The notes under the pieces: generated by a model
The model's database searches: none
Told to the model about the DNA's origin: nothing
What the model saw: only the letters and a program-made list of their open reading frames with translations
DNA from: Manduca sexta
Taxonomy: Eukaryota; Arthropoda; Insecta; Lepidoptera; Sphingidae
Direction of reading: 5' to 3'
NCBI RefSeq assembly: GCF_014839805.1
Contig: NC_051132.1
Coordinates: forward strand, 4,030,001 to 4,094,000
DNA length: 64,000 nt
Part shown: piece by piece, positions 58,081-64,000 of the stretch
How the letters are laid out: each line of letters opens with the position of its first letter
Numbering within the stretch: position 1 is the first letter of the stretch
Program-made: the position numbers and the translations under genes

Positions 58081-61000
58081 TATATCTAATTTATACTAGA
58101 CAGAGAAGACGTTAACTTATTACTGGTGTATATTTACTCAGGTTTGTAGGTATCTACATACAAATTAGCGTGATAGGACCTAGGATTTTCTTAAGACTTT
58201 AATTGTTTCAAAGCTCAGATCTATTGAGCTGTGAATAGGAGTATAGAACTGAATTTTCCTATTATTAGGATATGATTACAATTTTTAAAAATTATGCCAT
58301 GGCATTTAAGAGTCATAATTTCACCAAAGTATATAATATATGTATTCATTATAGCTCTTAATAACAAACGAATTGAAAGGAAGATTGTATTCCATACTGA
58401 ATACTAGCGACGAAAATAACAATTTCCTTAACAATTTGATTTGTAAATATGCAGTCATGTGTACATATAGGAGTTAGCCAAACAAATTCTTATTACAATA
58501 TACTCACGAGGAATTGTACATTTGACCTCACATTCGCAATAATTTGTCCATTATAGGTTGTTTAGTTTCTATATTTGTCAGATATTATCATAAACGTGGC
58601 TATAACATAAACAATTAATTCCTTAGTTTCGCCATACATGGAATTTTCTAAACAATAATGTAAATAATTTTCGTTTATTTATGAATATTATTTTAATTAT
58701 AATTGCGGCATGTATTTAGTTGAATTATGTAAATTAAAATGTTTAATGCATTATGAATATTTTTAAACAATGTATTCTTAAAACGGTCTTTTTTCAATAG
58801 ATATATAATTTTAATTTATAAAGTTTTTGCTATTTACAAATAAAACTAACAGGCAAAAAGCATTAAAAACTTCACACTAATGTGCTATTTTCTCACGAGT
58901 GTTTTTAATTTATTCTTTTTTTAATTATCTACTAACTGTTTTTGCGCAAAGAAATGGGTACGAATTAGACTAACTAAAAACCACTCTGCTAAGGCAGATT
59001 ACTTTAAGTAGATTATTTAATAATATTGACAATACAATGATTAAGAAAAAAAGTTCTCTCCATAAGAATTCTTGTCAGCCTACAATACTTGGCATGATTA
59101 CTGTGGTAGCATCAGATCAAACCATGGAGCCGACAAAAACCACTACCACAGTATTCCTTAACTACAAATGATACACCTAGCTAACTAGCTCGATTCAGAC
59201 TCAAATGTTATCGAACCCCTAATAATACGCAGGATTCGAAAAAAAAGACCAAAACGTGACTCACAAGGAAGCAACCGTTATATGACCCACTGTAGCACCA
59301 AATTTCATATCATTAATAAAAAATGATGCATAATAAAAATATCTTAATGCGTTTCCTTCATCCAAGTATTTGGGTCAATCTCAGGTTTTATTTTGTCGCG
59401 TTCGTTTATTTATGCGGTGATAATAAATTTATTTGCATTTTATTGCTAGTCTGTAGTGTTTTTGAATTTATGTTTCCAGGATGCAGCTTTCGATAATGTT
59501 AATATATAGATATATTGCATGTAGTTAGATATACGTATCTTTAGATTATGCTCGAAGTTCCTTGCTCAGTTACTCTATCCAATTCCTAACATAATATGCA
59601 TAAAAACGTGAAAACGTGTATATCAAAATTAATATTAAGTAATTTATTTAAAATCTAGCAAAATATTTTTCTACATAATCATAAAACCCAAATAAGGAAC
59701 AGAAACTTTTCTAAATACAATCCTGAAGCAATTCAATCGATCACTAACTCAATTTATAACATAACCCTGGTTGTTTATCTGTCGGCTCCCATCGGTTTAT
59801 GTAAGAAAATATATCTCCATGTAAGCTAAAGATCCGCAAACACTTCCAGCAAACACCATAATGAAACGTTTGGGACGCATAGAGATCAACTGGAAAGTGC
59901 ATGGGTGTAGCTGTATAGGAATTGTAAGCGTGGTTGGTAAATTAAATTCCTTACTGGCTTATATTCCATTGTTTCATGAGATATTTTTCATCAAGAATAT
60001 ACCCTTTTTTACGCTGCTGAATAATGAGACGAGCAAATAACTCTTCTGGTGTTTTCACGACTGCAGGTAAACAACAGCAATACCTCCCAAACTTTAAATG
60101 AACCTCTACTCAACAGTACACTTTGATACACTAAATATTGCGTATCACCATTCCCACTATTACAAATACATTTAATACATTATCCTTTACAATTTTACTA
60201 AGTTATAGTGATAAATAACTCTTTAATCTAGGTTTATTTACATTAAATCTGAAAGATGAAAATTTATTGTGCACTCTCATTTACCAAGAGTAGTTTAGTT
60301 CAATGTGATAGAGGGCGCTACTGTCATATTCATCGATCAATTCTCGAAAAAATATTCAAGCTTTTTAAAGAACTTCACTACATAAAATCCCATTTTTGCT
60401 TGAAATAATTATACGATTAAGCAGTGAATGACTACATATCTCGGGTGTAACATCAGCCAAGTTACTTAATTAGTTTCTTAAATAACTTTATTTACTTAAT
60501 TCAAAATAAGCATTAAATCTAGTGATTACTTTATTAATACTAGGCTATCGTCTAGAAACCATAGTTTGAACGCTAGAGTCGTAAAAGGATGATCAGCTCA
60601 AGACAAGTTTCTGCTTATAAACTGACTCTTTGCAACTAAATTGAACCTGAATTTTAAATGACTACATAATATTATAAAGAAACATGTTTCTGGATGAAAC
60701 GTAACCTTACGTGGTATGAGAAAGATGGACAAATGTCATGTTCAGTGGTTTCATAAAAAAATAATTTTAAACTTTTTTTATTGTCTCGAAGTTCAGTACT
60801 TTGATATCCAAACCAAGACTATTGAAGACATATTAGTTTTCCCTGAGACTCGCCGAGCTTCACTGCTCGGTGTCATAAAATGCATGCCACTGCTGATCCT
60901 GGCTTACAGGAGTTGTAGTTGCATGTGTAAGGACGGGAAAAAGTCTTTTATTGTAATGAATATGAATAGGTTAACAAAGATATTTAAAAAATCTTAAAGA

Positions 61001-62959
61001 AATTTCTATTATTTTCTAACCATGCCCCATCCAGACGAGCTACATGCACGCAATAAAGCCGTGTCCAGACACCCGTTATCTCGCCATCCATGTTCCGAGA
61101 GGCCCCATATCAGGATGTGAGGTGTAACTGTTAGTTAACTCGTTAAGTACCCCCCGTATGTAGGTCAACCGTTACCGCCAGCTTAACTTATAACTTAGTG
61201 CCGCTAAATGATGCTCCGATAAGGTGATGGGTATAACATGTCCGCTTTTTGCTAACTTGTGCCATTATGTTCTCCAGTGTTTATGTCCTGTTCAATTGAC
61301 TGCCTAAGGGTTATTAATGCGGTACTAAGGGCTTAGGCTTCCCGGTAAAGGTGTGCTAGGAAAACTTCAACAAATAGCATCGCTCGCTTTTATCGTCACT
61401 TATAAGGTGCTACTATTCGTAGATTTAAAGGGTAGAGCAATTCTCGCTTTTGTAGACAATTTTGAACGTATCTATGTCATGTTTAGTTTGATTTTAATGT
61501 GAGGCTGGTTAATCTTGAGCCATGCTAGCAATAGATACAGTGTCATACTTTATGTGGTATTTTAAAGTCAGAAGGCAAACAAATATGTTATTGCTAATTA
61601 TATTGATATATTGAATGTTGTTATTTCTCCTTAACTTTAATGTGTCACTAGACGAAGCAGTATTTAATAAATTACAACTACAGCCGATATTAAAGGAAGA
61701 TTAGGTTAGATGCCTACTCAATGAACATTACGAAAACCCTATCGCCCCCAATATAAATAAGCCTTTAATTTTCTTCATGTTTTCCCTAAGCTTGCAATAA
61801 ATTTTCAATGAAACGTGATTCACAACATATCATTTAATATGTTTGTGTAATACATTCAAAATATAATATGAATTAATAACATATATAAAACAAATATTTG
61901 AATTCGAACAATACACAATCTGTTTGTATTGGAATATTCCAGTATTACAATTTAGAGATATTCAAGGAAAAAGGCTGTACCTCAAAAGCGATATATCGAT
62001 GATTCCTGTGATATTTACATATAGGTGGCAATGATTTTAGTATCTGATTTCTCATTTGCCCATTTTCCCCTTTTTTATAGGGCAATATGATCCCAACACA
62101 CGATGGTGAGCGGAATGGAGTTCAGCTAAGTCTCAACTAAAGATGACTTTGCCAGTCAGTCTTATATAAAAATTTACCTCACATAACATAAATTTGTCGT
62201 ACCCATCTATTCTTTTATATTTTCGCCAATATTCATCGATATTTAATTATATATTACAATTCCTGGGATTTGGTAATAATAATAATCATTGACTAACTTG
62301 ATCATTGTATTGACGTTTTTAGTAAATACCTGGGACTTATCAAAAACTAATATTAATCAGTGACTAATTTGATCACTGTTTTGTCGTTTCGCTTTATATT
62401 TACCTTAAGGATAAAGTTGCAACAGTAATTAGCTAAACACTTTATACCCTTTAATGATAGAGATAATGTTTAGTAAATCCTCTAATAAATACTACATTTC
62501 ATGTAATAAAATTTGTCTTTGCGTATTTTTTTACAATTCTTTGACGTGTTAATATTTATATTATGGTGCGTGGCCAAGAGTCCGAGTCTGACTGGAATCT
62601 GTAAACAAATATTGCTGTCCAAAAAAGAGTTCTTCATCTAATCTAACCAACCTGCTTTCAGCTCTCAGGTATGTAAATCTCTACTTAACTTTAATGATTT
62701 AATTAAAAATATTTACGCTGCAACTCTGAAAATGAATATGAGCGTCTTTTAGGATCAAATCCATCATCCTCCTTTAGAATATATATCGCTGGTTCACTAT
62801 TACAAGACTCTATATTATATTTCATGTACAAATTGAATATATAGATCATATGATTCTAAGTCTTTTTCAGAGAAAATTTCCAGTAATCTCGAAAGATCAA
62901 GGGGGAATGATGAATTATCTTAATAATTTTTACGAACATTAAAGTTTGAAATATAATTA
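58081..62959. other. Non-coding, mostly unrecognised
   Basis: AT-rich. A moderately GC-rich stretch at 61020-61400 looks like old repeat debris. Part near 60880 (AAATGCATGCCACTGCTGAT) resembles 18130-18170. No coding signal. Confidence 0.35.
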
Positions 62960-63087
62960 AAATAAATCTATTTTACGGATTTTTTCGCGATTATTTATAT
63001 TATTGTTTTCCGCCGACGATTCAAAAACTTTGCAGCGTTCATGGTCCCCCCGTAAAGTAATTTTATTTCAATTTCTAAGATTCTCGA
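62960..63087 (+). mobile_element. GACGTTTCGAAGACTTTGCAG-family element, complete-looking copy
   Basis: The left end AAATAAATCTATTTTACGGA faces the right end CCGTAAAGTAATTTTATTT as an inverted pair. The centre reads GCCGACGATTCAAAAACTTT then GCAGCGTTCATGGTCCCCC. About 125 bp, non-coding, MITE-like. Confidence 0.68.
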
Positions 63088-64000
63088 ACATACGAAATCG
63101 TTATTCAAGTATCATTTTTGCAACATAAATATAAATTAATATAGGCCCTTGCAATATGCCAGCGGCATATCATTTATACAAGAAGTTCATCACCTATTTC
63201 CAACGAGAAAAGAAATCAAATCTATAGTCATATACATAAGGTTCTAATAATCGTGCCAGTGTCTATAAACCGTTCAGAAACATTGACGTGTATTCTATAG
63301 ACACGAACGTCCATACAAACTATTTGTTCGAAATCTGAACTAACATGGCAACCAAAACGTTACTGTTAAAACTTATTTATTCACTTGAACAACAAATATT
63401 TTGACTTATTTGACTAATATTTTTTATTCAAATCCAGGTTGACAATCAGACTCGAGTTCTTATATCATGAGCGCCACTCCATACACAACCACAAGCTGTC
63501 AAATTGACCATACTAAAGTCAGTTTGAATGGATTGCAGTGCAATTGAAACACAGTGAATGTCCGGAACGCCAAATCTAGTACGTAGTACATATACTGGGT
63601 CATTTTGACATTGCGTTACTAAACGAAACCACATACTCGTCTTCACCTTTGTTGACATTGGGTACAATTTTTGGTACAAAATTCATTAATAACTAATATT
63701 TTCACGAAAAATCCTGGTTTTTAAGTTGTGAAATTTTTTGATCATTTTGTAGTTTAATGAGAATATGACGTGTGCGTGGGTGTATTTCTGACTGAAATAT
63801 GTTGCCACTGCAACAAATTATCTTAAAGTAGTATTAGTGGCATTAGGGCGCGTAAAATTAAAATTATTTTTTATTATTTATTTTGTTCGAAACTTAAATT
63901 TTTTTTCTACATCTACGGCTCAAGAAACTTATTGTAAAGTGTTATTTCCAAGTAGATAAGTATGGCTTCATTTAGTAACGCGATGTCAAAATGACCCTGT
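63088..64000. other. Non-coding to the window edge
   Basis: Nothing recognised. A 77-codon minus frame at 63446-63679 has no motif or other support. Confidence 0.35.

Noticed and set aside
1..64000. CRISPR arrays, rRNA, phage or bacterial operons
   Set aside because: No regularly spaced direct repeats, ribosomal sequence or prokaryotic gene organisation is present; the DNA is clearly of animal type.

Overview
The window looks like AT-rich, largely non-coding insect DNA, almost certainly from a moth or butterfly. It is strewn with short interspersed repeats. The most abundant is a tRNA-derived SINE of about 320 bp, with a tRNA-like head (A box plus B box) and a tail ending in CTGATATTATTA. 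A second tRNA-headed SINE, a small inverted-repeat element and several non-LTR retrotransposon tails are also present. I see no ordinary multi-exon protein gene. The long open frames are chance or repeat-derived, and several lack an ATG.

The genes that matter are very small. On the minus strand, two compact clusters about 19.7 kb apart encode peptides of 10-12 residues ending in LDPT[G/N/E]xY. This is the signature of the mille-pattes / tarsal-less / polished rice (mlpt/tal/pri) polycistronic small-ORF gene. Cluster A (about 23.33-22.54 kb) has seven such ORFs and cluster B (about 3.55-3.13 kb) has four. Each cluster also ends in a longer basic ORF (34 codons in A, 32 in B). These two share an N-terminal Cys-Cys and an SS-x-R-K-[K/R]-R block, so the whole polycistronic unit appears duplicated, not just the peptides. 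Each cluster has its own TATA box and initiator-like site, and a leader with no ATG. In cluster B every ATG from the predicted start site to the last ORF opens one of the ORFs; in cluster A all but one do.

Layout: 1-3.1 kb, non-coding with a CpG-rich stretch; 3.1-3.6 kb, cluster B; 3.7-22.5 kb, intervening non-coding DNA with six SINE copies and other repeats; 22.5-23.4 kb, cluster A and promoter; 23.5-64 kb, a gene-poor flank with decayed repeats, a few GC-rich islands that may be regulatory, and one possible small coding ORF at 54.85-55.10 kb (minus).

In Drosophila, established work shows that Pri/Tal peptides act with the ubiquitin ligase Ubr3 to trigger proteasomal trimming of Shavenbaby/Ovo from a repressor to an activator, and that pri is an ecdysone target. 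By inference both clusters feed this pathway. The non-coding DNA around them probably contains their enhancers.
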